Numbered from the stretch's first letter, positions 27,487 to 37,634 are shown. The stretch: DNA of 64,000 nucleotides from Sulfitobacter sp. DFL-14 (GCF_003335585.1 NZ_QBFD01000012.1:43822-107821); one strand, 5' to 3'. A program made the numbers and translations. Notes: a model not told the origin generated them from the sequence alone.

Positions 27487-28752
27487 TCACCCGGCGGTGG
27501 CCGATTCCTTCTCGGCGTCGCTGTGGATCATGAGCGGTGCGGCGTCCGACATCACCGCCTCTTCGTTGACCACGACCTCATTCACTGAATCCAGCCCCGG
27601 CAGTTCGAACATCGTGTCCAGCAGGATGTCCTCAAGGATGGAGCGCAGACCCCGCGCGCCGGTCTTGCGTTCGATGGCGCGTTTGGCGATGGCAGCCAGC
27701 GCATCGTCGGTAAAGGTCAGCGCAGTGTCTTCCAGTTCGAACAGACGCTGGTATTGCTTGACCAGCGCATTCTTGGGCTGGGTCAGGATGGTGACAAGCG
27801 CGTCCTCATCCAGATCCTCAAGCGTTGCCAGAACCGGCAGACGGCCGACAAATTCCGGGATCAGACCGAATTTCAGCAGGTCCTCAGGCTCCAGATCGGT
27901 AAAGATCTCGCCAATGCCGCGCGCATCCTTGTCGCGCACGTCGGCGCCAAAGCCCATGGCAGAGCCTTTGCCCCGTGCCGCGATGATCCGGTCAAGTCCG
28001 GCGAAGGCGCCGCCGCAGATGAACAGGATGTTGGTCGTGTCCACCTGCAGGAATTCCTGCTGCGGATGCTTGCGCCCGCCCTGCGGCGGCACGGAGGCCA
28101 CGGTGCCTTCCATCAGCTTCAGCAGCGCCTGCTGCACACCCTCGCCCGATACGTCGCGGGTGATCGAGGGGTTCTCGGACTTGCGCGTGATCTTGTCGAC
28201 CTCGTCGATATAGACGATGCCGCGCTGCGCCCGTTCCACGTTGTATTCAGAGGACTGAAGCAGCTTGAGGATGATGTTTTCCACATCCTCGCCCACGTAA
28301 CCGGCTTCGGTCAGGGTGGTTGCATCCGCCATGGTGAAAGGCACATCCAGGATACGCGCCAGCGTCTGCGCCAGCAGCGTCTTGCCGCAGCCGGTGGGAC
28401 CGATCAGCAGGATGTTGGATTTCGCCAGCTCGATGTCACCGCCCTTCTGGGCGTGGTTCAGACGTTTGTAGTGGTTGTGGACCGCAACCGAGAGCACCTT
28501 TTTCGCGTTCTGCTGGCCGATCACGTAATCGTCCAGCACGTCGCAGATGTCCTTGGGCGTCGGCACACCGTCCGTCGCCTTCAGCCCGCTCGCCTTGGTC
28601 TCTTCACGGATGATGTCCATGCAAAGCTCGACGCATTCATCACAAATGAACACAGTGGGGCCTGCAATCAGCTTGCGCACCTCGTGCTGGCTTTTACCGC
28701 AAAAGCTGCAATAGAGGGTGTTCTTGCTGTCACCGCCGGAATTATTCGCCAT
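27487..28752 (-). CDS. clpX: ATP-dependent Clp protease ATP-binding subunit ClpX
   Basis: The 421-residue AAA+ unfoldase has the N-terminal zinc-binding domain ([18 protein letters not shown], then [11 protein letters not shown]). It has Walker [18 protein letters not shown], Walker [11 protein letters not shown], the pore loop GYVGEDVE, the sensor region and the ClpP-docking loop near FGADVRD/DARGIG. It unfolds tagged proteins and feeds them to ClpP. It lies 132 bases downstream of clpP on the same strand. Length and motifs are standard. Confidence 0.97.
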   Translation of the reverse strand: MANNSGGDSKNTLYCSFCGKSQHEVRKLIAGPTVFICDECVELCMDIIREETKASGLKATDGVPTPKDICDVLDDYVIGQQNAKKVLSVAVHNHYKRLNHAQKGGDIELAKSNILLIGPTGCGKTLLAQTLARILDVPFTMADATTLTEAGYVGEDVENIILKLLQSSEYNVERAQRGIVYIDEVDKITRKSENPSITRDVSGEGVQQALLKLMEGTVASVPPQGGRKHPQQEFLQVDTTNILFICGGAFAGLDRIIAARGKGSAMGFGADVRDKDARGIGEIFTDLEPEDLLKFGLIPEFVGRLPVLATLEDLDEDALVTILTQPKNALVKQYQRLFELEDTALTFTDDALAAIAKRAIERKTGARGLRSILEDILLDTMFELPGLDSVNEVVVNEEAVMSDAAPLMIHSDAEKESATAG

Positions 28753-28884
28753 GTCAGCCCTTTCAGGTCTGCTTTTTCGCTCAATCGACGCGCATGCGCG
28801 CCACTCGTATGGTCAACCCTAGGCCACGCCCCCCCCAGCCACAATCGCAAAATCGTCACAGTCGCGAGGGCGTGTGGACCTGTG

Positions 28885-29529
28885 TTATTTTTTCTTCTGC
28901 GCGTCGGGATCATCCGCCTTGCCGCGGCTTTCCACGATCTCGTCGATATGGCCCCATTCCTTGGCCTCTTCCGGGGTCATCCACAGGTCGCGGTCCAGCG
29001 CCTTCTGGACGGCCTTCATCGTCTGGCCAGAGTGTTTGACATAAAGTTCGTACATCCGTTCACGGGTGCGTTCGATGTGGCGCGCGGAAATCAGGATGTC
29101 TTCTGCCTTGCCCTGCGAACCGCCGGAGGGCTGGTGGATCATCACTTCGCCATTGGGCAGCGAGAACCGCAGCCCCTTTTCGCCGCCGATCGCAATCACC
29201 GACCCCATGGAAGCCGCCATGCCGCAGATCAGGGTCGAGACCTTGGGCTTGATGTATTGCATTGTATCGTAGATCGACAGACCCGCCGTCACCTCACCCC
29301 CGGGGGAGTTGATGTACATGCTGATTTCCTTGGACGGATTTTCCGCCTCAAGGTGCAGCAGCTGTGCCACGACAAGGTGGCTCATGCCGCTGTGAATCGG
29401 ACCGTTCACAAAGATGATCCGCTCCTTCAGCAGGCGCGAGAAGATGTCATAGGCGCGTTCGCCCCGGCTGGTCTGCTCGACCACCATGGGGACCAGCGTG
29501 TTCATGTAGGTATCATATGGATCGTTCAT
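28885..29529 (-). CDS. clpP: ATP-dependent Clp protease proteolytic subunit
   Basis: The 214-residue serine protease has the catalytic triad Ser107 (GMAASMGS), His132 (VMIHQPSGG) and Asp181 ([20 protein letters not shown]). Two positions differ from E. coli (GMAAS for GQAAS, HQPSGG for HQPLGG), as often seen in Alphaproteobacteria. It forms the tetradecameric chamber with ClpX encoded downstream. The 219 bases upstream (29530-29748) should hold its promoter; no other gene was seen there. Confidence 0.96.
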   Translation of the reverse strand: MNDPYDTYMNTLVPMVVEQTSRGERAYDIFSRLLKERIIFVNGPIHSGMSHLVVAQLLHLEAENPSKEISMYINSPGGEVTAGLSIYDTMQYIKPKVSTLICGMAASMGSVIAIGGEKGLRFSLPNGEVMIHQPSGGSQGKAEDILISARHIERTRERMYELYVKHSGQTMKAVQKALDRDLWMTPEEAKEWGHIDEIVESRGKADDPDAQKKK

Positions 29530-29748
29530 CGTCTCTGCCTGTCGTTATCGTTCGCTGGACCATACCCGCAAACTCTTACCCAGAGATTAGTCGCGGCGCA
29601 GAGGGGGTTCAAGGGGGGCCGGTCCGCCTTGGTCCGCCGCTTGGGCGATCTGACTGACGCAATTGATTAAAAGCTTCGAAATGCCTTTTCCGGCGGCACG
29701 CCCCGACGGACCGGCGAAATGCCGACATGGTGGCGGCAGATGCAGGGT

Positions 29749-31245
29749 TCACCCCTTTACGACAACCGGTGCCGGGGTGGCCGTGACCTGCCCGCGCCGG
29801 GCGATGTAGCGGACCAGCGCCGGTTCCAGCGCGGTTCCGTCACGCTCTTGCAGCAAGGCGACCGTGATCTCCTCCGCCGGGTCCAGCGCGCGTCCGCCCG
29901 CAAGCAGGATCAGATCGGAAATGCGCGCGCCCTCGGGTGCCCCCGGCGCGATGGCAAAGGACAGGCCCGCCGCCCGCATCATCCGGCTGTCCTGCCGGGC
30001 AAAGGGGTCTGCGGCAAAGGCCGCATGCGCCGCCGCTTCCAGCAGCACCGCAACGGCCGCTCCGGTCAGGCGGCGTTTGACCAGATGCCGCCCCTGCGCC
30101 GCCTGCGCCAGATGCCGCGTCAGGATCGGCTGGCCCGGCAATATCGTCTCTGCCGCGCGCAGGGGCGGCACCAGCGCCAGATCGGCCCCCGTCTCTGCCA
30201 GCATCGCCTCTCCGGTCAGCGCCTCCCAGGTGCCGCTGAAACTGTCGCGATGATGCAGCATGTCGGCTGCGGTGCCGACCGATGCATCCTCCTCCGCGCC
30301 CAGGGCCTGCAGGGCCGTGGCATCCGGCCTGATCAGCTGGCTGAAAACCGGGATCAGCCCATGGCGCAGATCAGCCATCTGCCCGTCCTTCACCGCGATA
30401 TCGACGCGGGTCACGAACCGGCCCTGCGCCCCGGAAGCGACGATTTGCGTACCGCCCAGCACCTCGGGCTCTGGCAGGGCATGGCCCGAGCGCCCCGAAA
30501 AGATCAGATCGACCCCTTCCAGCCCCGAGGCAAGGGCGCGGTCCGCTTCGAACCCCATCTGCGACAGCAGGATGACAACAGCCGCCCCGGCGGCACGGCG
30601 CGCGGCGACGGCCTGTTGCAGCGCTTCCAGCGAAAACCCGGTATCCGGACGGTGCGGATCGGCCAGGCCGATCACGGCAACCTGCGCCCCGCCCCGTGTG
30701 AAAGTCGCGTGATCCGGCTGGCCCTCCGCATTGGCGGCCAGCGCGCCGGGGGGCGGCTGCGGCACCGCGCGGTCAAAGGTTTGTGCATCCGGTTTCATCA
30801 AAGGCCCCGCCAGATCCGTGCCGCTGCCGCCCCCGTCCAGCAGGAGGGCGCCGGGCCGCGCGCTGCGGACCGCGCCGATAACAGCGGCCATATGCGCCAG
30901 CCCGCCCATCGGCCCATAGACCGCGCCAAGCGCGTCAAAGCCTTCGGCGGTCATCGCGGCATCCATCGGGGTGCGCCCGCCGATCCCGTAGCGGATGCGC
31001 AGGGCCTCGCCCGTCAGGTTCGGCACCCGGTCAGGGCCATAACGCACCGCCGCAGGGCGCAGATGATGCGGCAGGACCATGCCGCGCAGATCGCTGAAAT
31101 GCAGCAGGGTGATATCGCCAAGGGGGTAGAAATCCAGCAGCGCCGCCTGATCATAACGGTCCTGTGCCATCCCCTGCCGCGCCGACAGCCCAAGCCCGGC
31201 ACCGGCGGCAATCATCTGCCCCAAGACCTCGCGACGCGTTATCAT
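29749..31245 (-). CDS. SoxB-like 5'-nucleotidase-family protein lacking the metal ligands
   Basis: The 498-residue protein has a Tat-like start (MITRREVLGQMIAAGAGLGL) and SoxB-like order: GDITLLHFSDLRGM, VPNLTGEALRIRYGIGG, YGPMGGLAHMAAVI, SARPGALLLDGGG, then a 5'-nucleotidase C-terminal domain. Every dimetal ligand position seen is changed: DxH is D52-L-R54, GGD is GGG140, SHN is SQM (residues 228-230) and GHTHD is GRSGH (251-255). The GHWEF-type segment is missing. SoxB is a di-manganese thiosulfohydrolase, so this is probably not catalytic. No other sox gene is near; phoX is divergent. Confidence 0.78.
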   Translation of the reverse strand: MITRREVLGQMIAAGAGLGLSARQGMAQDRYDQAALLDFYPLGDITLLHFSDLRGMVLPHHLRPAAVRYGPDRVPNLTGEALRIRYGIGGRTPMDAAMTAEGFDALGAVYGPMGGLAHMAAVIGAVRSARPGALLLDGGGSGTDLAGPLMKPDAQTFDRAVPQPPPGALAANAEGQPDHATFTRGGAQVAVIGLADPHRPDTGFSLEALQQAVAARRAAGAAVVILLSQMGFEADRALASGLEGVDLIFSGRSGHALPEPEVLGGTQIVASGAQGRFVTRVDIAVKDGQMADLRHGLIPVFSQLIRPDATALQALGAEEDASVGTAADMLHHRDSFSGTWEALTGEAMLAETGADLALVPPLRAAETILPGQPILTRHLAQAAQGRHLVKRRLTGAAVAVLLEAAAHAAFAADPFARQDSRMMRAAGLSFAIAPGAPEGARISDLILLAGGRALDPAEEITVALLQERDGTALEPALVRYIARRGQVTATPAPVVVKG

Positions 31246-31381
31246 TTTCGCCCGTTCCCTGTACTGTCGCCCCTGTGTGGGCGACCGGTGCCAGCTTGCC
31301 CGCTTGCCCCCCTTGTCGCAAGGCCCGGCACAGCTGCCTGCGGAGAATGACACGGGACATCGCCGGGAAATTACGTCAGAT

Positions 31382-31399
31382 CTGTCATGAAACGACAAC
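31382..31399 (+). promoter_or_regulatory. Candidate PHO box upstream of phoX
   Basis: CTGTCATGAAACGACAAC matches 13 of 18 positions of the PhoB consensus, with a perfect first half-site CTGTCAT. It ends 50 bases before the chosen phoX start. It overlaps an ATG at 31387 that could otherwise be taken as the start codon. Confidence 0.45.
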
Positions 31400-31449
31400 A
31401 CTTCGACGTCAAAGACGGCGCAGCGAAACACAGCCATAGGATTCCCGCA

Positions 31450-33477
31450 ATGAAGCGCAGCGACATCGTCAACGACCCCAGCATCGGCAACAAGGCCGAA
31501 GCCTTTGAAGCCTTCGATGACATCCCGACCAACCCGAACCTGGGCCGGACCATCGGCGATGTGATCAACGCCCGCTACGGGCGCCGCGACATGCTGCGCG
31601 GGATGCTGGGTGTCTCGGCCACGACCGCGCTGTTCGGCACCTCCGCGCTGATCGCGCCGAAACAGGCGCAGGCGGCGGCCCATACCGACAGCCGCTATGT
31701 CTTTGACGAGGTGACGGCGGGCAATGACGAGACCCACCATGTGGCCGAAGGCTATGACGCGCAGATCCTGCTGCGCTGGGGCGATCCGATCATGGCCGAC
31801 GCGCCGGAATTCGACGTGATGAACCAGACGGCGGCGGCTCAGCTCAAGCAATTCGGCTACAACAACGACTATGTGGGCTTTGTCCCGCTGAATGACGAAG
31901 GCACGCGCGGGCTGCTTTGCGTCAACCACGAATACACCAATGAAGAGGTCATGTTCCCCGGTCTGGGCCGCCAGGACCGGGACGGTTTCTCTGGCATGAC
32001 GCCCGAGTTGATCGACATCGAGATGGCGGCCCACGGCGGCTCCGTTGTGGAGATCGCGCAAGGTGAAGACGGCCAATGGTCTGTGGTGCGCGACGGCAAG
32101 ATGAACCGCCGCATCACCCCGCTGGACACCGAAATGACCCTGAGCGGCCCCGCCGCGGGCCACACGCGGCTGATGACAAACGACGACCCCACCGGCACCA
32201 TGGTGATCGGCACGATCAACAACTGCGCGGGCGGCATGACCCCCTGGGGCACCTGGCTGATGGCCGAAGAGAACTTCCACGGCTATTTCTGGACCGACAA
32301 CCTCGATGCCGAGGGCAAACCGGTGATCGACAGCGCCAACCCCGAGGCGGTCTCTTACAAACGCTACGGCGTGCCGGGGGCCTGGTATGCCTGGGGCAAG
32401 ACCCACGACCGCTGGAACGTCGACCGTGAACCCAACATGCCGAACAAGTTCGGCTGGGTGGTCGAAGTGGACCCGATGGACCCGACCTCCACCCCGGTCA
32501 AACACACCGCATTGGGCCGGTTCCGCCACGAGGGCGCGGAAACCACTGTCGCTTCGGATGGCAAGCTGGTGATCTACATGGGCGACGACAACCGCTTTGA
32601 TTATCAGTACAAATATGTCTCTGACGGCACCGTGTCGGACGACCGCGCCGCGAACACGAAGCTGCTGGAAGAAGGCACGCTTTACGCCGCGCGCTTTGAC
32701 GAGGACGGTACGGTCACATGGCTGCCGCTGGTGCATGGCGAAGGGCCGCTGACGGCTGAAAACGGCTTCAACGACCAGGGCGATGTGATGATCGACACGC
32801 GCATCGCTGCCGATCTGGTCGGCGCCACCCCGATGGACCGCCCCGAAGACGCGCAGCCGCGCGGCGACGGCACCGCCTATATCATGCTGACCAACAACTC
32901 GCGCCGCGAGGAGGCCAATGCCGCCAACCCGCGCCCCGAGAACAGCTTTGGCCATATCATCGAGATCAAGGAAGACGGCGGCAACCATTCGGCCACCCGC
33001 GGCACATGGTCGATCCTGGTGAAATGCGGCGATCCGGCAATTGCCGAGGTGGGCGCACAGTGGAACCCCGAAACCTCGGAAAACGGCTGGTTCGGATCCC
33101 CCGACAACTGCGTCATCGACGCGGACGGGCGGCTGTGGATCTCTACCGATCAAGGGTCGAACTGGGGCAAGACGGGCAAGTCGGACGGGCTTTATGCGCT
33201 GGAGACCGAAGGCGAGGCGCGCGGCACGTCAAAGCTGTTCTTCCGCTGCCCCGTGGGCGGCGAGATGTGCGGCCCCTACTTCACCGACAATGGCGAAACG
33301 CTGTTCCTGGCGGTGCAGCACCCCGGCACCGACGGGACCAAGGACCTCGCCGGTTTTGAGCGCGACTCGACCTTCGAAGACCCGGCAACCCGCTGGCCGG
33401 ATTTCGACCCGGCCATGCCACCGCGCCCCTCTGTGGTGGTGGTCACGAAAAAGGGCGGCGGCAAGATCGCGGTCTGA
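31450..33477 (+). CDS. phoX: PhoX-family alkaline phosphatase (DUF839), Tat-exported
   Basis: The 675-residue protein has a short cytoplasmic lead and a twin-arginine signal (NARYGRRDMLRGMLGVSATT). PhoX features follow: GFVPLNDEGTRGLLCVNHEY, GTWLMAEENFHGYFWTDN, GWVVEVDP and SPDNCVIDADGRLWISTDQG. PhoX releases phosphate from organic phosphates in the periplasm using Ca2+ and Fe, and is normally induced by phosphate starvation. ATG 31450 (AGGA nine bases upstream) is preferred; the frame also has an ATG at 31387. A strong terminator follows. Confidence 0.9.
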   Translation: MKRSDIVNDPSIGNKAEAFEAFDDIPTNPNLGRTIGDVINARYGRRDMLRGMLGVSATTALFGTSALIAPKQAQAAAHTDSRYVFDEVTAGNDETHHVAEGYDAQILLRWGDPIMADAPEFDVMNQTAAAQLKQFGYNNDYVGFVPLNDEGTRGLLCVNHEYTNEEVMFPGLGRQDRDGFSGMTPELIDIEMAAHGGSVVEIAQGEDGQWSVVRDGKMNRRITPLDTEMTLSGPAAGHTRLMTNDDPTGTMVIGTINNCAGGMTPWGTWLMAEENFHGYFWTDNLDAEGKPVIDSANPEAVSYKRYGVPGAWYAWGKTHDRWNVDREPNMPNKFGWVVEVDPMDPTSTPVKHTALGRFRHEGAETTVASDGKLVIYMGDDNRFDYQYKYVSDGTVSDDRAANTKLLEEGTLYAARFDEDGTVTWLPLVHGEGPLTAENGFNDQGDVMIDTRIAADLVGATPMDRPEDAQPRGDGTAYIMLTNNSRREEANAANPRPENSFGHIIEIKEDGGNHSATRGTWSILVKCGDPAIAEVGAQWNPETSENGWFGSPDNCVIDADGRLWISTDQGSNWGKTGKSDGLYALETEGEARGTSKLFFRCPVGGEMCGPYFTDNGETLFLAVQHPGTDGTKDLAGFERDSTFEDPATRWPDFDPAMPPRPSVVVVTKKGGGKIAV

Positions 33478-33494
33478 AATCGCTGCCATTGACG

Positions 33495-33526
33495 AAGGGG
33501 CCCTGCTTGCGGGGCCCCTTTCTGTT
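33495..33526 (+). terminator. Rho-independent terminator of phoX
   Basis: AAGGGGCCC (33495-33503) pairs perfectly with GGGCCCCTT (33512-33520), followed by TCTGTT. It starts 17 bases after the phoX stop. Confidence 0.87.
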
Positions 33527-33646
33527 GGGTGCCTTGCGTAACCGAAGGTGTGTCAGATCGGGGGGCGACCGGAACAGCAGCGCTTTGCCCAAGCGCAGTG
33601 AAGGGGTGCTTTGACCCCAACCTGTGCTCTCAAAGTGAAGACCTAT

Positions 33647-33667
33647 TGCCAAAGCAAAGCTTTGGCA
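33647..33667. repeat. Perfect short hairpin
   Basis: TGCCAAAGC pairs with GCTTTGGCA across AAA. It lies in the 478-base gene-free gap between the phoX terminator and kynU, with no T run after it. Confidence 0.5.
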
Positions 33668-33689
33668 GCGCCCGAACCGCCCCCGTCGC

Positions 33690-33749
33690 GCCGGAGGCGC
33701 GCCAGTTCAATTGCCGGAGGCGCGCCAGTTCAATTGCCGGAGGCGCGCC
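33690..33749. repeat. 23-bp tandem repeat, 2.6 copies
   Basis: The unit GCCGGAGGCGCGCC-AGTTCAATT is present at 33690-33712 and 33713-33735 without mismatch, followed by a 14-base partial copy to 33749. No open frame here is convincing, so it is non-coding. Confidence 0.85.
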
Positions 33750-33930
33750 TGCGGCGTGACGCGGGCGCTACTCGCCCACCCTTCGGTTCGGGCGCGACCT
33801 GTTTCGGGTGTTGGACATGGCAGCAAAGTCCCACAAAGCGGACTTAAGCGTGCCCAGCGGCCAAGGCCCTGTGTGGTTCCTCTCAACAGCAGATTTACAA
33901 TGTCTGACGAAACACCCGATACATCAGCCA

Positions 33931-33976
33931 TCACGTAACGCATTGAACATCTCTGATGTCAGGCTGCGTTACGTGA
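33931..33976. repeat. 12-bp perfect inverted repeat with inner hairpin
   Basis: TCACGTAACGCA (33931-33942) pairs perfectly with TGCGTTACGTGA (33965-33976). Inside, ACATC and GATGT can form a second hairpin. On the plus strand TTTTTT follows at 33981. It ends 22 bases before the kynU stop, so it may be a terminator for plus-strand readthrough or part of a small element. Confidence 0.6.
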
Positions 33977-33998
33977 GTAGGTTTTTTCGCAAGGCGTT

Positions 33999-35189
33999 TC
34001 AGGTGACGCGGTTGCGCACCTTGTAGGCTTCATCGTCCCACAACTTGTTCACCATGACGTCCCGGATCACCGCAACCGCAGCACTCACGTCGCCTGCGTC
34101 CAGATAAAGCGGCGTAAAGCCGAAACGCATGATGTCCGGCGCGCGGAAATCGCCGATCACGCCCCGGTCGATCAGCGCCTGCATCGCGGCATAGCCCTGT
34201 TCGAAGCGGAAGGACACCTGGCTGCCGCGCTGCGCGGAATCGCGCGGGCTGGCCAGTGTCAGCTGCGGCACATCACGCTCCACCTCTTCGATGAACTGCT
34301 CCTGCAAGGCGATGGAGGCTGCGCGCACGTCCTGCATGTCCACGCCCTCCCAGACCTTCATCGCCTCTTGCAGCGCGGCCATCTGCAGGATCGGCGGCGT
34401 GCCGACGCGCATCCGTTCAATGCCCCGGCCAGGCGTGTAGTTGAGATCGAAGTCAAAGGGTGCGCGGTGACCCAGCCAGCCGCTGAGGGCCGGCTCCGCC
34501 GCATCCGCAAGATCGGGGCGCACATAGATGAACCCGGGCGCGCCCGGCCCGCCATTGAGGTACTTGTAGGTGCAGCCCACCGCGAATTCGCAGTTTGAGC
34601 CCGCCAGGTCCACCGGCAAGGCCCCTGCCGAATGCGCCAGATCCCAGACCATGACCGCACCCGCCGTATGGGCAAGCTCGGTCATCGGCTTCATCTCGTG
34701 CTTGCGGCCGGTGCGGTAATCGACCTCCGTCAGCATCACCACGGCAATGGTATCGTCAATCGCCGCTGCCACCGCCTCCGGCTCAACTGTTTTCAGCGTG
34801 TAGCCCTGTTCCAGCAGGCCCACCAACCCTTCGGCAATATAGAGGTCACTGGGGAAGTTGCCGGTATCGCTGAGGATCACGCGGCGATCCGGGCGCATCT
34901 TCACCGCCGAGGCCAGGGCCTGATAGACCTTGATCGACAGGGTGTCGCCCATCACCACGGAACCTTCCGGCGCGCCGATCAACCGGCCCACCGCATTGCC
35001 CACGTCGGACGGCATCGCCATCCAACCGGCCTTGTTCCAGCCGCGGATCAGCATCTGCGCCCATTCCTCGTTCATCACCCCGGAGACCCGCGCCGGAACA
35101 TCCACAGGCATCGGCCCGAGCGAATTGCCATCCAGATAGATCACGCCCTCGGGCAGGATGAACCGCTCTTTTCTCAATACATCAGCCAC
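33999..35189 (-). CDS. kynU: Kynureninase
   Basis: The 396-residue PLP enzyme has YLDGNSLGPMPVDVPARVS, DTLSIKVYQALASAVKMRP, MLTEVDYRTGRKHEM, VWDLAHSAGALPVDL and the PLP lysine K209 in GCTYKYLNGGPGAPGFIYV. It cleaves L-kynurenine to anthranilate and alanine. It starts with GTG directly after the kynA stop codon (no gap), so the two are translationally coupled. In this operon its product anthranilate is the substrate of the CoA ligase encoded upstream. Confidence 0.96.
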   Translation of the reverse strand: MADVLRKERFILPEGVIYLDGNSLGPMPVDVPARVSGVMNEEWAQMLIRGWNKAGWMAMPSDVGNAVGRLIGAPEGSVVMGDTLSIKVYQALASAVKMRPDRRVILSDTGNFPSDLYIAEGLVGLLEQGYTLKTVEPEAVAAAIDDTIAVVMLTEVDYRTGRKHEMKPMTELAHTAGAVMVWDLAHSAGALPVDLAGSNCEFAVGCTYKYLNGGPGAPGFIYVRPDLADAAEPALSGWLGHRAPFDFDLNYTPGRGIERMRVGTPPILQMAALQEAMKVWEGVDMQDVRAASIALQEQFIEEVERDVPQLTLASPRDSAQRGSQVSFRFEQGYAAMQALIDRGVIGDFRAPDIMRFGFTPLYLDAGDVSAAVAVIRDVMVNKLWDDEAYKVRNRVT

Positions 35190-36017
35190 TTACAGCGCTC
35201 CTCTCACGTGCCACAATTCGGGAAACAACTCCACTTCCAGCATCTTGCGCAGATAGGCCACGCCGCTGGTGCCGCCGGTGCCGCGCTTGAAGCCGATGAT
35301 GCGTTCCACCGTGGTGACATGGTTGAACCGCCAGCGGCGGAAGTAATCCTCAAGATCGACCAGTTTCTCGGCCAGCTCATAGAGTTCCCAATGGGTTTCC
35401 GGGTCTTCATAGATCTTTTGCCACAGGTCCTGCACCGCCTGGTCGGCCTGCCAGTCACCCTCGCCCGGCGCACCTGCCAATGACGGCACCTCCAGCCGCG
35501 CACAGAGCGTCTCAATCGCAACCTGATAAAGGCTGGGCTGGGCCAGTTCCGATTTCAACGCCTCATAGGCATCCGCCTTGTGCTGGTGCAGCTTCATCAG
35601 CGCGCCGATGCGGTTGCCCAGCAGGTATTCTATCAACCGGTATTGATGTGACTGGAATCCGCTGGAATTTCCAAGGCTTGGCCGGAACGCCGTGTATTCG
35701 CTGGGGGTCATGGTGCGCAGCACGTCCCAGGCCGAATTCAACTGCTCGAAGATACGCGCAACACGGGTCAGCATCTTGAAGGCCGGTTGCAGCCTGCCTT
35801 GCTGCATCGACGCCCGTGCCGCCTGCAATTCATGGATCGCCAGCCGCATCCACAGCTCCGAGGTCTGGTGCTGCACGATGAACAACATCTCGTCATGGGC
35901 CGTGCTTTGCGGGTGCTGGGCCGTCAGGATGGCATCCAGGCCCAGGTAATCACCATAGGACATGTCCTTGGCGAAATCCATCTTCGCCCCTTCGGAGGCA
36001 CTGTCAAAATTGCTCAT
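35190..36017 (-). CDS. kynA: Tryptophan 2,3-dioxygenase
   Basis: The 275-residue heme enzyme has [40 protein letters not shown] (conserved active-site His50), [20 protein letters not shown] and the C-terminal [16 protein letters not shown]. The proximal heme His is probably in [13 protein letters not shown]. It oxidises L-tryptophan to N-formylkynurenine in the cytoplasm. Its ATG overlaps the CoA ligase stop by four bases (ATGA). Kynurenine formamidase (KynB) is not in the window. Confidence 0.96.
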   Translation of the reverse strand: MSNFDSASEGAKMDFAKDMSYGDYLGLDAILTAQHPQSTAHDEMLFIVQHQTSELWMRLAIHELQAARASMQQGRLQPAFKMLTRVARIFEQLNSAWDVLRTMTPSEYTAFRPSLGNSSGFQSHQYRLIEYLLGNRIGALMKLHQHKADAYEALKSELAQPSLYQVAIETLCARLEVPSLAGAPGEGDWQADQAVQDLWQKIYEDPETHWELYELAEKLVDLEDYFRRWRFNHVTTVERIIGFKRGTGGTSGVAYLRKMLEVELFPELWHVRGAL

Positions 36018-37633
36018 GTTTTCTCCCGCAGTGCAAAACGCTGGATCTTCCCGGTTGCCGTCTTGGGCAGCGCATCCACGAAACGGACGTCACGGGGGTA
36101 TTTATAGGGCGCAATCTCTGCCTTAACATGATCCTGCAACAATTTGATTGTGCTGTCATCTTTCGGCGCGCCCTCAGCCAGGACCACATGCGCCTGCACG
36201 ATGGAGCCGCGCGCCTCATCCGGGGCGGCAACGACGGCACATTCGCTGACCAGCGGATGGCTCAGCAGCGCCGCCTCCACCTCCGGCCCGGCGATGTTGT
36301 ACCCGGCAGAGATGATCATGTCATCGTTGCGTGCCGCGAAATGCAGGTAGCCGTCCTCATCCATGGTGAAACTGTCGCCGGTGATGTTCCAGCCGTCCTT
36401 CACATAGACCCGCTGCCGGTCGTCGGACAGGTAGCGGCAGCCGGTCGGCCCCCGCACGGCCAGCCGCCCCACTTCACCGCGCGGCACTTCTGCGCCTGCC
36501 TCGTCAATCACCTTGGCCTCATAGCCTGTCACCGGCTTGCCGGTACAGGCGGCCCGGTGATCGTCGAAGCGGTTGGAAATGAAGATGTGCAGCATCTCCG
36601 TCGCGCCGATCCCGTCGAGCATCGGCTTGCCGGTCTTTTCCTTCCAGTCGTGATAGACGGGTGCGGGCAAAGTCTCTCCCGCGCTGACCGCCGCGCGGAG
36701 CGAGCTGAGGTCGGCACCCTCTTCCATCGCCTGCAACATCGCACGATAGGCCGTGGGCGCGGTGAAACAGACCGTTGCCTTGAATTTCTCAATGATTTCA
36801 ATCATATTCGGCGGGCTTGCCGTCTCCAGCAGTGTCGCGGCCGCGCCAAAGCGGAGCGGGAATACCGCCAGGCCACCCAGGCCGAAGGTGAAGGCCAGCG
36901 GTGGCGAGCCGACAAAGACATCCTCCGGCGTGACCCCCAGCACCTCGCGGGCATAGCCATCCGCGATGATCATCAGGTCGCGGTGAAAATGCATCGTGGC
37001 CTTGGGGCTGCCGGTGGTGCCGGAAGTGAAGCCCAGCAGCGCCACATCATCCGCCGAGGTCTGCACCGCATCGAATTTCACCGGCTTTTCCAGCGCCAGC
37101 CGGTCCAGTTCCGCATCATGATTGGAGGTGCCGTCGAAGCCCACAACGGTGGTCAGGAAATCCGAGGTCTTGGCACAGGTCGTCATCTCGTCCATCAGCC
37201 GGGTATCGCACAGCGCATGGCTGATCTCTGCCTTGTCCACGATGGCCGCCAGCTCGCGGGCGCGCAGCATCGGCATGGTGTTGACCACCACCGCGCCCGC
37301 CTTGGTCGCCGCCAGCCAGCAGGCCACCATTGCCGGATTGTTGGCAGAACGGATAAGCACGCGATTTCCGGGCTTTACGCCAAGGTCTTCAACCATTGCG
37401 CGGGCCAGCTTGTTGGTCCAGTCGGTCAGCTCCTTATAGGTGCGCCGCCGCCCGTTCCCGATCAGGGCGGTGTGGTCTCCGAAGCCTTTTTCTACCATGA
37501 TATCAGTGAGTTCCGACCCGACATTCAACTTCTCAGGATAGGGAAACCCTTCGAGCAGAAAATCGGGCCAGTCGCCCTGGGCCGGCAGGTTGTCACGGGT
37601 GAATGTATCTGTATGAGCCGAAACGCCAAGCAT
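36014..37633 (-). CDS. abmG: 2-aminobenzoate (anthranilate)-CoA ligase, probable
   Basis: The 539-residue acyl-adenylate-forming enzyme has P-loop [60 protein letters not shown] and the catalytic Lys in [15 protein letters not shown]. Sequence alone gives an aryl- or benzoate-type CoA ligase. The setting between kynU and an ACMR-type monooxygenase points to 2-aminobenzoate as substrate. A GGGAGGA ribosome-binding site lies inside the end of the preceding gene; only one base separates them. Confidence 0.82.
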   Translation of the reverse strand: MLGVSAHTDTFTRDNLPAQGDWPDFLLEGFPYPEKLNVGSELTDIMVEKGFGDHTALIGNGRRRTYKELTDWTNKLARAMVEDLGVKPGNRVLIRSANNPAMVACWLAATKAGAVVVNTMPMLRARELAAIVDKAEISHALCDTRLMDEMTTCAKTSDFLTTVVGFDGTSNHDAELDRLALEKPVKFDAVQTSADDVALLGFTSGTTGSPKATMHFHRDLMIIADGYAREVLGVTPEDVFVGSPPLAFTFGLGGLAVFPLRFGAAATLLETASPPNMIEIIEKFKATVCFTAPTAYRAMLQAMEEGADLSSLRAAVSAGETLPAPVYHDWKEKTGKPMLDGIGATEMLHIFISNRFDDHRAACTGKPVTGYEAKVIDEAGAEVPRGEVGRLAVRGPTGCRYLSDDRQRVYVKDGWNITGDSFTMDEDGYLHFAARNDDMIISAGYNIAGPEVEAALLSHPLVSECAVVAAPDEARGSIVQAHVVLAEGAPKDDSTIKLLQDHVKAEIAPYKYPRDVRFVDALPKTATGKIQRFALREKT

Positions 37634-37634
37634 G

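Noticed and set aside
31387..31449. phoX start at ATG 31387
   Set aside because: There is no ribosome-binding site, the ATG lies inside a PHO-box-like motif, and a better start with AGGA lies at 31450.
29749..33153. A single 1134-residue minus-strand open frame
   Set aside because: Only the part from ATG 31245 down is protein-like (SoxB-like). The rest is antisense to phoX, whose plus-strand product has clear family motifs.
33525..33998. A CRISPR array, because of spaced repeats
   Set aside because: The repeats are directly tandem with no spacers, only 2.6 copies, and there are no cas genes.
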